From contig JBLSDE010000002.1 in NCBI GenBank assembly GCA_052315315.1, positions 1 through 64,000 on the forward strand: 64,000 nt of DNA. Reading direction: 5' to 3'. Below, one piece after another: positions 43,873 to 52,973 of this stretch. The position numbers were made by a program, and so were the translations under genes. The first letter of the stretch is position 1, and every line of letters starts with the position of its first letter. Origin of the DNA: Cuniculiplasma sp052315315. Lineage in GTDB: Archaea > Thermoplasmatota > Thermoplasmata > Thermoplasmatales > Thermoplasmataceae. Below the pieces are notes generated by a model, which searched no databases, was not told the DNA's origin, and saw only the letters and a list, made by a program, of their open reading frames with translations.

Positions 43873-45591
43873 ATGGTTCAGAGGCGGAATTATTATCATG
43901 AAAAGTTAGAAGAAATCCAGGGAAGGATGAAAAAGGAAGAGGATGAAAAGTTAAAAAAATGGAGAGAAAGAACACTTTATGAATGGGAAAAATTAACAAA
44001 TCCAATTTATAAAGATTATGAAAATTCTTCTGGAATAAGGATTAAGGATCTTTACACAGAAAACGATCTACCAAAAGATTTGGACGAAATTAGTGGTTTA
44101 CCTGGTGAATACCCTTTCACGCGTGGAGTTTATCCAAATATGTATAGGGGAAAATTATGGACAATGAGGATGTTTTCGGGATTCGGTTCACCTGAGGATA
44201 CTAATAAAAGGTTAAAATATCTGATAGCTCACGGCGAAACTGGATTAAGTATAGCCTTTGATATGCCAACGCTTTACGCCTACGATTGTGATAATAAGAA
44301 ATCCGTCGGTGAAATAGGAAAATGCGGAGTTAATGTAACAACATTGAAGGATATGGAGATAATATTTGATGGGATAGATCTATCAAAGGTCACGACATCT
44401 ATGACTATTAACGCACCTGCTCACGTTCTGACAGCTATGTACTTCGCAATAGCTCAAAAACAAGGATTAGATTTAAACAGTGTAGGTGGGACGGTTCAGG
44501 CGGATATTCTCAAAGAGTATATAGCACAGAAGGAATGGATTTACCCTCCAGAAGCGCATCTTAGAATCATCAGAGACATGATGACCTACTGCACAGAAAA
44601 TGCAAAAAAGTGGAACTATATTTCAATTTCAGGATATCACATAAGAGAAGCGGGTGCTAGTGCCGTTCAGGAACTTGCATTTACACTGGCTGACGGCTTT
44701 TATTATGTGGAAATGGGACAGAAAGCAGGTTTAGATGTAGATAAATTTGCTCCAAGGTTGTCTTTCTTCTTCAATTCATCAATCAATTTCTTTGAAGAAA
44801 TTGCTAAAATGAGAGCAGCTAGGAGAATTTGGGCCACAGTTCTGAAGGAAAAGTTTGGGGCTAAGAATCCCAGGACAATGATGTTAAGGTTCCATACCCA
44901 GACTTCAGGTTACAGCCTTACCTGGCAACAGCCCTTAAACAACATAATTCGTACAACTGTGGAGGCAATGGCTGCTATTTTGGGAGGAACTCAGAGTTTA
45001 CATACAAATTCTTACGATGAGGCGATGGCATTACCAACTGAGGATGCTGTTAAGGTTGCTTTAAGAACACAGCAAATTCTTGCAGAAGAAACTGGAGTTG
45101 CAGATACTGTCGATCCACTTGGAGGATCATACTATATGGAATGGCTCACAAATAAAATGGAAGAAGAAGCTATGAGATACTTTGACAAAATAGAATCCAT
45201 GGGGGGTATTCTGGAGGCAGTTAAAAGCGGTTATATACAAAGAGAAATAGCAGCAACGTCCTATAAGAGACAAAAGAGATTAGAGGATGGCAAAGAAGTA
45301 ATGGTTGGTGTTAATAAATACATAGAGGAGAACGAAAAACCATTAAATATTCTTAGGATAGGCAAAGAAGCAGAAGAAATACAGATAAAAAGACTCAGGG
45401 AGGTCAAATCTCAGAGGGACGAAGAAAAGGTCAGAAAGGCTCTTAGTGAATTAAAAGATGCATTCCTGGACGATGAAAAGAATATAATGCCCTATGTCAT
45501 AGAAGCCGTAAAAGTATACGCGACGATTGAAGAAATATCAAATGTGGGAAGGGAGATTTATGGAGGATGGAAAGAACCAGTCATTGTTTAA
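43873..45591 (+). CDS. Methylmalonyl-CoA mutase, large (catalytic) chain
   Basis: Interconverts methylmalonyl-CoA and succinyl-CoA with adenosylcobalamin. At about 572 residues it has only the substrate-binding TIM barrel; the cobalamin domain is a separate gene. Signature segments are YPFTRGVYPNMYRGKLWTMR, FDMPTLYAYD, the NAPAHVLTAMYFAIAQKQGL stretch, RFHTQTSGYSLTWQQPLNNI and GGTQSLHTNSYDEA (the conserved His loop). A TATA-like AAAAATATATT is centred 27 bases before the ATG at 43873, so I prefer that to the TTG at 43858. Confidence 0.94.
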   Translation: MVQRRNYYHEKLEEIQGRMKKEEDEKLKKWRERTLYEWEKLTNPIYKDYENSSGIRIKDLYTENDLPKDLDEISGLPGEYPFTRGVYPNMYRGKLWTMRMFSGFGSPEDTNKRLKYLIAHGETGLSIAFDMPTLYAYDCDNKKSVGEIGKCGVNVTTLKDMEIIFDGIDLSKVTTSMTINAPAHVLTAMYFAIAQKQGLDLNSVGGTVQADILKEYIAQKEWIYPPEAHLRIIRDMMTYCTENAKKWNYISISGYHIREAGASAVQELAFTLADGFYYVEMGQKAGLDVDKFAPRLSFFFNSSINFFEEIAKMRAARRIWATVLKEKFGAKNPRTMMLRFHTQTSGYSLTWQQPLNNIIRTTVEAMAAILGGTQSLHTNSYDEAMALPTEDAVKVALRTQQILAEETGVADTVDPLGGSYYMEWLTNKMEEEAMRYFDKIESMGGILEAVKSGYIQREIAATSYKRQKRLEDGKEVMVGVNKYIEENEKPLNILRIGKEAEEIQIKRLREVKSQRDEEKVRKALSELKDAFLDDEKNIMPYVIEAVKVYATIEEISNVGREIYGGWKEPVIV

Positions 45592-46006
45592 GGAAAAACC
45601 AATTAAGATATTGCTTGCTAAACCAGGAATCGATGGTCACGATAGAGGGGTTTTTGTTCTGGCAAAGGCCTTTAGGGATGCTGGTATGGAAGTCCTATAC
45701 GCTGGGCTTCTTCCAACTCCAGAGGAGGTGGTTGACACTGCAGTAAATGAGGATGTGGATGTTGTTGCATTGAGCCTCCTCAATGGTGCACACATGACAG
45801 TGTTCAAGAAAGTCGCTGATCTAATGAAAGAAAGAAATATCGACGATATTGCACTCGTAGGTGGTGGAACAATTCCTGATGAGGACAAACCTTCCCTAGA
45901 GGCTATGGGAATCACTGGTAATTATGGTCCAGGAACTCCCCTATCTGTAATAATAGATCATGTTACCAAAAGAGCAACAGAGGCTAGATCTAAAAAATTA
46001 AGGTGA
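45560..46006 (+). CDS. Methylmalonyl-CoA mutase, cobalamin-binding chain
   Basis: Flavodoxin-like B12-binding subunit. KILLAKPGIDGHDRGVFVLA contains the DxHxxG cobalamin ligand motif, and SLLNGAHMTVFKKVADLM and VGGGTIPDEDKPSLEAMG follow. I place the start at the ATG at 45560, which overlaps the large chain by 32 bases. The first 14 residues are a linker. Together with the preceding gene it forms the archaeal split mutase. MeaB follows in overlap. Confidence 0.93.
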   Translation: MEDGKNQSLFKEKPIKILLAKPGIDGHDRGVFVLAKAFRDAGMEVLYAGLLPTPEEVVDTAVNEDVDVVALSLLNGAHMTVFKKVADLMKERNIDDIALVGGGTIPDEDKPSLEAMGITGNYGPGTPLSVIIDHVTKRATEARSKKLR

Positions 46007-46962
46007 TCATTGCGGATCTAAACTCACTTATCGACGGTATTCTCAAATCGGACAAAAGGAGCATTGCCCGTGCCATATCTTATGCTGAAGGGGCAAATCG
46101 TGAAATTAAGAAGGAGATGCTGGCAAGCCTTTACAATCACACCGGAAATTCTCAGGTTGTTGGTATTACAGGTCCTCCTGGTATTGGTAAAAGTACACTG
46201 ATAGGGAATGTGGCATCCATAATGTCAGACATGGGTCATAAGGTGGCAATATTGGCCATAGACGCTTCTAGCCCATATACAGGAGGATCGCTTTTAGGAA
46301 ATCGTATAAGAATGCAAGATGCCCTTAATCAAAAAAACATTTTTATGAGAAGTCTGGCCAACAGAGGGGCAAGAGGCGGTATTTCAGAATCCTCCATTGG
46401 ATCTGCAGCTATATTGGATGCTGCCGGTTTTGATGTTATACTCGTGGAGACAGTAGGGGCTGGTCAGGCTGATTTAGATGTAATGGATCTTGCAGACACC
46501 ACCGTCCTAGTTCTTGGACCAGGTTTAGGAGATCAGGTGCAGGCTATAAAGGCAGGAATAATGGAGATAGCCGATCTATTTGTAATAAACAAGATGGATC
46601 GTGAAGGATCATACTTTGCTATGAAAGATATTGAGGATACACTTTCTATGGATGATGATAGGCAGTTCCATAGACAGGTTGTAGGTACCTCAGTCAAGGA
46701 CAAGGATTCATATAAAGCTTTGATCGAACTAATTTTCAATCACGGTAAATATTTACGGGACAACAATAGAATCGGACAGAAGCGTTTTAAAATGGGAATA
46801 AAATGGATGCTCGAAGATGAAATGCGGAAAAAAATAATCGAACCATTAATGGATAAAATACCTGCAAACAAGAGGGATGAAAACTACAATAGGGTTATGG
46901 AAAGAATCAGCATGTTATTTACTCAAGTTTTATCTGAAATCAAGGAGGAAAGATTAATTTGA
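46003..46962 (+). CDS. meaB: Methylmalonyl-CoA mutase GTPase chaperone MeaB/ArgK
   Basis: P-loop G protein that protects and reloads the mutase with cobalamin. It has 319 residues, Walker A GPPGIGKSTLIGNVASIM, ILAIDASSPYTGGSLLGNR, the switch segment DVILVETVGAGQADLDVMDL (ETVGxGQ) and NKMD as the base-specificity motif. The GTG start overlaps the stop of the cobalamin chain by 4 bases, so all three mutase genes are one operon. Confidence 0.93.
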   Translation: MIIADLNSLIDGILKSDKRSIARAISYAEGANREIKKEMLASLYNHTGNSQVVGITGPPGIGKSTLIGNVASIMSDMGHKVAILAIDASSPYTGGSLLGNRIRMQDALNQKNIFMRSLANRGARGGISESSIGSAAILDAAGFDVILVETVGAGQADLDVMDLADTTVLVLGPGLGDQVQAIKAGIMEIADLFVINKMDREGSYFAMKDIEDTLSMDDDRQFHRQVVGTSVKDKDSYKALIELIFNHGKYLRDNNRIGQKRFKMGIKWMLEDEMRKKIIEPLMDKIPANKRDENYNRVMERISMLFTQVLSEIKEERLI

Positions 46963-47007
46963 AACAAAACTAAAAAATATTTAAATAAGTCATAGGGATA
47001 GAGAGAT

Positions 47008-47397
47008 ATGACAACCGTGTATGGACCCTTAAGATTTATGGCAGACGAATTTATGAGAAATGTGAATGAAAGGGCTAAAGAAGTACTGACATTTCTCTAT
47101 CCTCCTGTAAAAATGTATGAGTCCGGAGGAGAACTTGTAATTGAAGCTGATATGCCTGGATTTGAAAAAAAAGACATAAAGGTGACAGCGAACAAATACT
47201 CAATTGAAATATCAGCAAGCAGAAAAGAAGAAGACCAAACAAATGTTTATTTGGATCAGAGACCAACTAAAATCTTCAAATCTATAAGGCTTCCGGTGGA
47301 CATAGATATGGAACAGCCAGTTTCAGCCAAATATTCAAACGGAGTTCTTGTAATCAAAACCCCGATAAAAGGAATCAAAACGCTGAAAATAGAATAA
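47008..47397 (+). CDS. Small heat shock protein (Hsp20 family)
   Basis: A 129-residue alpha-crystallin protein. An N-terminal arm of about 38 residues precedes the crystallin domain, with LVIEADMPGFEKKDIKVTAN, FKSIRLPVDID and YSNGVLVIKTPI (the A-x-x-x-NGVL motif as SAKYSNGVL). A strong TATA-like AAATATTTAAATAAG (46976-46990) lies about 25 bases before the ATG. It is probably a single-gene transcript. Confidence 0.92.
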   Translation: MTTVYGPLRFMADEFMRNVNERAKEVLTFLYPPVKMYESGGELVIEADMPGFEKKDIKVTANKYSIEISASRKEEDQTNVYLDQRPTKIFKSIRLPVDIDMEQPVSAKYSNGVLVIKTPIKGIKTLKIE

Positions 47398-47545
47398 ACT
47401 AAAATTTCATTTGCTTCTCTTAAGCATTTTTAAGAAATATCTTTAATCAAATTTTTATTATGAGTTAAAAAACAAAGTTCCGGATAAAATACTTTTGGAT
47501 TCCTTTGTATCACAAAATTTTTATTCTAATGTAACATGATAATTC

Positions 47546-47866
47546 ATGGACATATCCTCCATACTTTCAAACCCTCTGGTTGAACTTGCCTTGATTTTCG
47601 TAGATGGATTACTATTTGGACTTGGTATTAAAAAGGGTGTTTGGTCAGTGATTCTAATCGTTCTTGCAGTATTACTAGGTGAATATATCAATTATTCTGT
47701 TCTTCCAAAGGCTTCCCTACAAACCTTTGAAAACAATGTGGTGAGTCACATAACTAACGTGTTGCACAATATAGAGCAGGTTATACCATTCCACGATCTA
47801 GGAGCTATAAGCATAAGTCTAATACTATTCATAGTGGGTTTTGTAATAGGTTATTTGAAAGGCTGA
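47546..47866 (+). CDS. Membrane protein, about 3 TM, at head of ESCRT-like cluster
   Basis: A 106-residue protein with hydrophobic helices at about 10-27, 33-50 and 85-105. An amphipathic linker (KASLQTFENNVVSHITNVLH) lies between the second and third. No family is recognised. The next gene, a charged coiled-coil protein, begins 36-45 bases later with its own TATA-like TTTTATAT. It may be the membrane anchor of the neighbouring system, which is inferred only from position. Confidence 0.6.
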   Translation: MDISSILSNPLVELALIFVDGLLFGLGIKKGVWSVILIVLAVLLGEYINYSVLPKASLQTFENNVVSHITNVLHNIEQVIPFHDLGAISISLILFIVGFVIGYLKG

Positions 47867-47911
47867 TAGGTAAAATTTTATATCTAATTTAACCTTATTA
47901 AAGTGATCAGG

Positions 47912-48499
47912 ATGAAAATTCTTAATAGGAATAAGGATGGAGATATTGATTCTATGTCTCCAGAAGCTCTGGACAAGTTGATCATAGAGGCCGAATCAAA
48001 TCTAACAATACTCGAAAAGGAAAGAGATAGAAAAAAGACGAAGTACGATCAGCTTTTCAAGGAGGGCGTAGAATCTTCCGATTCAAGGAGAAGGAACATT
48101 GCTCATGAACTGGAATCAATTGAAAAGGATATTGCGGGCATTGACAAGAGGATGAAATCCTATCGTGACACCGTTAGGATACTGAACGAAGTCAAAAGGG
48201 CCAAAACTACAAGCGTAGATCCCACAGAGAAGATCATAAACAGGATGGATCCAGCAAAGGTAAAGGATATACTTTTACAGAGTAAGTCCGTAGAGAAATT
48301 AAATGAGAGGAAGCGCGAATCTTTACTTTCCAGTATCGATGATGTTTCTTCACTGGACGACGATGAGAAAGATGAGGAGAACAAATATATGGAAATCTTC
48401 CGGGAGATGGACAAAAGTAAAGAAAACCTTTCACCAGGCAGAAGTAAGCAAGAATCAACAAGGCAGGAAGAAAAGGACTCAAAGGAAGAGAATGAGTGA
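47912..48499 (+). CDS. Charged coiled-coil protein, possible ESCRT-III-like
   Basis: A protein of about 195 residues that is almost wholly helical and strongly charged. Two long helices (about 20-55 and 60-98: LIIEAESNLTILEKERDRKK, RRRNIAHELESIEKDIAGID) form a hairpin like helices 1-2 of the Snf7/ESCRT-III fold. A shorter helical segment (EKIINRMDPAKVKDILLQSK) and an acidic disordered tail with a short helix (YMEIFREMDKSKE) follow. Such tails often carry MIT-binding motifs. It ends 5 bases before the first AAA ATPase gene. The fold call is an inference from pattern. Confidence 0.5.
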   Translation: MKILNRNKDGDIDSMSPEALDKLIIEAESNLTILEKERDRKKTKYDQLFKEGVESSDSRRRNIAHELESIEKDIAGIDKRMKSYRDTVRILNEVKRAKTTSVDPTEKIINRMDPAKVKDILLQSKSVEKLNERKRESLLSSIDDVSSLDDDEKDEENKYMEIFREMDKSKENLSPGRSKQESTRQEEKDSKEENE

Positions 48500-48504
48500 T
48501 TTAG

Positions 48505-49695
48505 ATGGATGCCAATTATCTGACCATAGAGAACATTAAAAAGGTTCTCACAGAGGATATCTCCAAGGAAGAAGATGCAGAATCGAAGGGTAATAACGAA
48601 AAAGCATCAATGTATGTGGATTCAATAATTGGCAATTTAAAACTATTAGCAAAGATTGACAAGGGTGATTCTAAACGATATATAGACCTTGTTAATGAAT
48701 GGGAAACCAGGAAAAAGAATTTAAGATCAGGCGTGACAACAAAGAAAGGAAACTCTTCGCAAATCAATGGTGGAAATAGTGGTCTAATCGGCAAAATGGA
48801 GGGGGAATTCAGGTCAAGAATTGAGGCACTTATTTCGAAATCTAACGTGAGATGGGATGAAATTGGTGGCCTGGATGAGGAAAAGGCAACCATAAAGGAA
48901 GCAGTTTTCTTTGCAATGGCTACTCCAAGTAAAGATGTGAAGGTTCCAAAATTAAGAAATATTCTGCTTTTTGGACCACCTGGCACTGGCAAGACAACAA
49001 TTGCAAAGGCAATAAGTACAAACATAGGCGCGACTTTCTTTAATGTAACAATATCAGAACTTCTTTCCAGGTATGTTGGTGATTCCGAACGTATTGTGAG
49101 CACCCTTTATGATGTGGCAAGAGAAAGATCTCCATCAGTCGTATTCCTTGATGAGATCGAATCCCTGGTTAGAAAGCGTGATGATGGAAGTAAAAATTCA
49201 GGTTCAATACTTCAACAGTTTTTGGGCCAGCTGGATGGTTTTGGCACTGGTGATCAATTTGTGATGACTGTAGCTGCCACTAATGTCCCTTGGGACCTAG
49301 ATCAGGCTATTCTTTCAAGGTTTGAGAAGAAAATATTCATAGGTCTCCCAGACCAGGAAACCAGAGAGAAGATCCTTAGAATTAATACAGAAATGAAGGG
49401 TTACAGGGTAAGGGCAGACCTCTCTAAAATAGCAGCGTCGACAAACGGATTTTCCGGTCGTGACCTTTATTATGCATGTTCAGAAGCTATAAGAAATATG
49501 TTGAGAAGAACAAATAAGGACCTGATTGACAGGGTTGACTCTTTTGTATCCGAGGGTGGAAACGGGATAAAATACAAAATTTCAGACTTATTACAGGAGG
49601 ATTTTGATTATGCGCTTTCAAAGGTTAAGCCTGTGTCCGATCGTTTGACTCTTAATAAATATATGGAGTGGAAGGAAAAATTTGCAAATAACTGA
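48505..49695 (+). CDS. AAA ATPase with MIT-like N-terminus (Vps4/CdvC-like)
   Basis: A 396-residue ATPase. Residues about 20-72 fit a MIT three-helix bundle: AESKGNNEKASMYVDSIIGN and then the closing helix YIDLVNEWETRKKNL. A linker leads to the AAA domain, with RWDEIGGLDEEKATIKEAVF, Walker A GPPGTGKTTIAKAI (about 157), Walker B VVFLDEIESL (about 212) and sensor 1 AATNVPWDLD. The arginine-finger segment SRFEKKIFIGLPD and C-terminal DYALSKVKPVSDRLTLNKYM closely mirror Vps4 (NIPW-LD, RFEKRIYIPLP, AL-x-KV-RP-V). This is the strongest evidence for an ESCRT-type disassembly ATPase. Pore loop 1 reads SRYVGDSER, an aromatic in place of Trp. Confidence 0.82.
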   Translation: MDANYLTIENIKKVLTEDISKEEDAESKGNNEKASMYVDSIIGNLKLLAKIDKGDSKRYIDLVNEWETRKKNLRSGVTTKKGNSSQINGGNSGLIGKMEGEFRSRIEALISKSNVRWDEIGGLDEEKATIKEAVFFAMATPSKDVKVPKLRNILLFGPPGTGKTTIAKAISTNIGATFFNVTISELLSRYVGDSERIVSTLYDVARERSPSVVFLDEIESLVRKRDDGSKNSGSILQQFLGQLDGFGTGDQFVMTVAATNVPWDLDQAILSRFEKKIFIGLPDQETREKILRINTEMKGYRVRADLSKIAASTNGFSGRDLYYACSEAIRNMLRRTNKDLIDRVDSFVSEGGNGIKYKISDLLQEDFDYALSKVKPVSDRLTLNKYMEWKEKFANN

Positions 49696-49704
49696 GGTAA
49701 ATCT

Positions 49705-50343
49705 ATGGCATCCGATGTGGAAGATATTATAAGAAAAATGATGAAAAACTCTCCAGGAACAGATTTCAAAAAAGAATGGACACTAGGCATAGCCAACCTC
49801 TGGGGGCAATTTGGTTCTAAAAAATATATTGGAAAGAAAGGGATGAAATTACTAAATAAGACAATGCAGGATACATACGTTATGATGGGTTCAGAATCAG
49901 ATAAAATGAAAGATATTAGGAATGAAATTACCAAACTTTCCGCTGAGACTGATGAAATGGCAAAAGTTAAACTTGAAAGGGCAAGGGATCAACTTACGGT
50001 ATCGGAAAAGAGGTTTTCAGATCTGCATTTACGTTACAAATTTTTATCAACAATATACGCCCTTCAGGATATTTCGAACGGAAGCAAATTCATAAAGAAA
50101 ATTGATTCCATAGTAAAGAATAGGAAGGTTATGGATATCATAAAAGAACAGACGAAGAGCGATATGGTCAGCTTTAAGGAAATAGAAAGAGATCTTGATT
50201 CAATAGATGTATATCTCGATATAATGAAAGATGGCCACGCAACTGATATACGTATCCCTGAAGAGGATGAAATAAAAAAGGTTGAAGAGAAGAAGGCTGA
50301 GGATGAAAAGGAGGAAGAGGATGGGGATGTGATGTTATCATGA
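49705..50343 (+). CDS. Helical coiled-coil protein of the AAA cluster
   Basis: A 212-residue, mostly helical protein. An N-terminal part with FKKEWTLGIANLWGQFGSKK is followed by two long charged helices (SDKMKDIRNEITKLSAETDE and KVKLERARDQLTVSEKRFSD, about 72-118). A second helical half follows, and then a very acidic tail (EEKKAEDEKEEEDGD). It could be a divergent ESCRT-III-like protein or an adaptor. It sits 9 bases after the first AAA gene and overlaps the next gene by 4 bases. Confidence 0.55.
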   Translation: MASDVEDIIRKMMKNSPGTDFKKEWTLGIANLWGQFGSKKYIGKKGMKLLNKTMQDTYVMMGSESDKMKDIRNEITKLSAETDEMAKVKLERARDQLTVSEKRFSDLHLRYKFLSTIYALQDISNGSKFIKKIDSIVKNRKVMDIIKEQTKSDMVSFKEIERDLDSIDVYLDIMKDGHATDIRIPEEDEIKKVEEKKAEDEKEEEDGDVMLS

Positions 50344-50912
50344 GTCTCTTGAATAGAAAGTCCAAAGAGGAACTGGAAATAGAGACACAGATGAATATAA
50401 GGATGTTGAAAAAAAAGTCTGAGAATCACGCAAAGCAATGTGATTCCCTTGCAGAGAGGTATGAGGCGAAATCAAAAGAGGCCGCTGACATTGGAAATTC
50501 AAGTCTCAGTAAAATGTTTGGCGAGAAGGCCAAATCACTGAGGGATCAGGCTGCAAAAATCAGATCATTTATACTTGTTGTTGAAGATATGGAAATGATG
50601 AAAGATCAATCATCCCTGATGGGTAGTTTTTCAGATGCAATGAAAAGCTTCGTTAAAACAATGTCAAAGGGTCAGATAAATCCTGCATGGATGAGTCAGA
50701 TGGAAAGTGAGCTGAACAGAGCCATCGATGAGAGTGAGAGGGTAGGTGATCTATTTGGAGGTCTGTTGGAGGATATTGGCCAGAATGTTCCGGAAACAAT
50801 GAAGGAAGATAAGCCCCAAGAGCCCTCGGAAGCTGCAAAAGATATTGAAGAAATGGAAAAGAGGTTAAGGGAGAAAATAAAGACAATTGAAGATAATAAA
50901 GAAAATTCCTAA
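50340..50912 (+). CDS. Snf7/ESCRT-III-like (CdvB-like) protein
   Basis: A 190-residue helical protein that fits the ESCRT-III plan well. A basic N-terminal segment (MSLLNRKSKEELEIETQMNI) is followed by a long helical hairpin (about 10-85), whose second arm starts SSLSKMFGEKAKSLRDQAAK, like the K-x-A-x-x-LR pattern of CHMP proteins. A third region has FSDAMKSFVKTMSKGQINPA. An acidic helix with MSQMESELNRAIDESERVGD resembles helices 4-5. A proline-rich linker and a terminal helix (EAAKDIEEMEKRLREKIKTI) are shaped like a MIT-interacting motif. It overlaps the preceding gene by 4 bases. Confidence 0.68.
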   Translation: MSLLNRKSKEELEIETQMNIRMLKKKSENHAKQCDSLAERYEAKSKEAADIGNSSLSKMFGEKAKSLRDQAAKIRSFILVVEDMEMMKDQSSLMGSFSDAMKSFVKTMSKGQINPAWMSQMESELNRAIDESERVGDLFGGLLEDIGQNVPETMKEDKPQEPSEAAKDIEEMEKRLREKIKTIEDNKENS

Positions 50913-50956
50913 TAAAATGAAGCATAATTTTATTTTTGAAAAGAGTATTCGAAAAT

Positions 50957-52126
50957 ATGAATCTTGAAGAAGAGCGGGAATTTTCAGCAGAAATTCAGAT
51001 TATGATCGAAAAAGCCTCATCACTAGAGACTTCTGATCTAAAATCTGCTTCAAGCATATTTTTTGAGATATCCAAGAAAATCCTTGAAAAAACAACAAAT
51101 ATGAATCCTGATCAGAAACGAAGGTTTGTAAAAATAGCTGAGACATCACTGGAGAGAAGAGATCAAATTTTAAAAAAGATATCTGAAAAGGAGAAATCTG
51201 AAGTTTTAAAGAGCAAAGGCCAGGTGGATAATAAAATAGGTAATGCCAACAGCCAGAAGGGCGGGGCTGATTCCCAATTCATTGTAGACCTTCATCCAAC
51301 CATATACGAAACTTCATTCGACGATATCGCTGGTCTGGATCAGGTAAAAGAAACAATAATACGTCAGGTAATAAAGGCAAGAGAAAGGCCGGATCTTGCA
51401 AAGAAGTACGGAATTGTAGGAAGAAACATATTTTTATTCGGCCCACCAGGGACAGGAAAGACAAGTATTGCCCAGGCAATATCCCATGAAGTTTCTTATC
51501 CCATGATTACAGTAACTCCTTCATACATACTGGATAGCCGATTTGGGGAATTTGAAAAAAACATAAGAAGTCTCTTCGAGGAATCACTAAAACATGCTCC
51601 AATTATTATATTCTTTGACGAATTCGAATCGCTGGCACCTAAGAGGACGTCAATAAATTCTTCCTATATGAAGAGAGGTGTTCCTGAAATGCTGAGGCAG
51701 ATGACAGATCTCAGAAAGAAGAACGATGGAAGGGTGATATTGATTGCTGCCACAAACAACCCCTGGGATGTGGATGAGGCGATGCTTAATCCTGAAAGAT
51801 TTGACACTAGAATTTTTATCCCGCCACCCGATGAAAAATCCAGATCTCAGATTTTTCAGATATTCCTCAGAGATCTTGTTCTGAGTGAGGACATCAATTA
51901 TGAGGAGCTGGGTAAAATATCAGAGGGCTTTTCAGCTGCTGATATTAAGTATGTTTGCAGGACAGCTGCCGAGTATGCCTTCTCGAGGGCCGTTGATTCT
52001 GGCAATCCCTCTCCAATAACAGATATGGACGTGCGAACAGCTTTAAAATCATCGCAACCTTCCATAACAGAGAATCAGATGAAGAAATACCATGATTTTA
52101 TGGAGAGGTACATACAAAAAGTTTAG
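50957..52126 (+). CDS. Second AAA ATPase with MIT-like N-terminus
   Basis: A protein of about 389 residues. The first 75 form a second MIT-like bundle (EIQIMIEKASSLETSDLKSA, closing helix RRFVKIAETSLERRDQILKK). The AAA domain has FDDIAGLDQVKETIIRQVIK, Walker A GPPGTGKTSIAQAI (about 160), Walker B IIFFDEFESL (about 216), sensor AATNNPWDVD and the finger region NPERFDTRIFIPPPDE. The finger form is nearer the Cdc48/FtsH type than that of the first ATPase. Pore loop 1 reads DSRFGEFEK, lacking the usual GES. I place the start at the ATG at 50957, behind TATA-like ATAATTTTAT, and not at the TTG at 50936. The two ATPases may form a mixed ring or work on different clients. Confidence 0.8.
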   Translation: MNLEEEREFSAEIQIMIEKASSLETSDLKSASSIFFEISKKILEKTTNMNPDQKRRFVKIAETSLERRDQILKKISEKEKSEVLKSKGQVDNKIGNANSQKGGADSQFIVDLHPTIYETSFDDIAGLDQVKETIIRQVIKARERPDLAKKYGIVGRNIFLFGPPGTGKTSIAQAISHEVSYPMITVTPSYILDSRFGEFEKNIRSLFEESLKHAPIIIFFDEFESLAPKRTSINSSYMKRGVPEMLRQMTDLRKKNDGRVILIAATNNPWDVDEAMLNPERFDTRIFIPPPDEKSRSQIFQIFLRDLVLSEDINYEELGKISEGFSAADIKYVCRTAAEYAFSRAVDSGNPSPITDMDVRTALKSSQPSITENQMKKYHDFMERYIQKV

Positions 52127-52181
52127 GGTTCAATTTTTGGACTATTTTCCATTAATTTATATTTTAAAATTATTACTATTC

Positions 52182-52973
52182 ATGATAGAAATCAGTGGTT
52201 TGAGCTGTACACATTTTAGAGGCGATAAAAGGGATGTCCTTAAAGGGGTAAATTTTTCATTAAAGGAGAGGAAGGCTGTAATAGTTGGTCCTAACGGCTC
52301 TGGAAAAACTTCACTCCTGAGAGCATGTCTTGGATTGATGAATATCACTGATGGGTATGTGAAAGTTAACGGCAGGGATGTCAGAAAGGTAAGGAATATG
52401 GACGGGGTTGCATCAAATCTTTCAGAAGTTTACAAATTGTTAAACCTGAAGATTTGGGATCTGATAAATCTCTATTCTGAGATTACAGGTTCAGAAGTGG
52501 CCAATTTTCTAAAAAACATAAATGACTTTTCCATAGAGGATATACTTCAAAAGAAGATATATTCCTTAAGTACAGGTCAGTCTAAATTGTTATGCAATAT
52601 CATGGCGTTTTCGTCAAATCCTCACATACTCCTCCTCGATGAACCGTTTGAAGGCGTGGATAGAAGAAGAAAAAGGATCCTTCTTGAACGGCTTAATTCA
52701 TTTTCGGGAGAAATTGTAATGAACACTCACGAATTGGATATGGTAAGTGGCCTAAGTGGGTGGGACTTATATTTGCTCATAGATGGTCATCTCTACGGTC
52801 ATTTTGATGCACAAAACATCAACCATCTTTTTTTCAATAGGGGTAACAGAGAAAATGCCTTGACTGCAATAACTCTTTCCTACGGAACATTCTCAATCAC
52901 TTCAGGAAAGGGTGACATCCCACTCTCCCAGATTCACACACTTGAAAATCTGATGGAGGATGAGTTCCCATGA
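52182..52973 (+). CDS. ABC transporter ATP-binding protein
   Basis: A 263-residue ATPase. It shows Walker A VGPNGSGKTSLLRACLGLM (about 36), a Q-loop region with NLSEVYKLLNLKIWD, the ABC signature YSLSTGQSKLLC (about 128), Walker B PHILLLDEPFEGVDRR and a switch His in NTHELDMV. The ATG at 52182 follows TATA-like ATTTATATTTTAAA by about 22 bases. Earlier in-frame codons would overlap the AAA gene. It is the first gene of an exporter operon with two permeases and a regulator. Confidence 0.92.
   Translation: MIEISGLSCTHFRGDKRDVLKGVNFSLKERKAVIVGPNGSGKTSLLRACLGLMNITDGYVKVNGRDVRKVRNMDGVASNLSEVYKLLNLKIWDLINLYSEITGSEVANFLKNINDFSIEDILQKKIYSLSTGQSKLLCNIMAFSSNPHILLLDEPFEGVDRRRKRILLERLNSFSGEIVMNTHELDMVSGLSGWDLYLLIDGHLYGHFDAQNINHLFFNRGNRENALTAITLSYGTFSITSGKGDIPLSQIHTLENLMEDEFP

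Noticed and set aside
48516..49103. Long minus-strand frame (195 codons) inside the first AAA gene
   Set aside because: It is the antisense shadow of a well-supported ATPase gene. Its serine-rich, repeat-like composition is typical of antisense frames.
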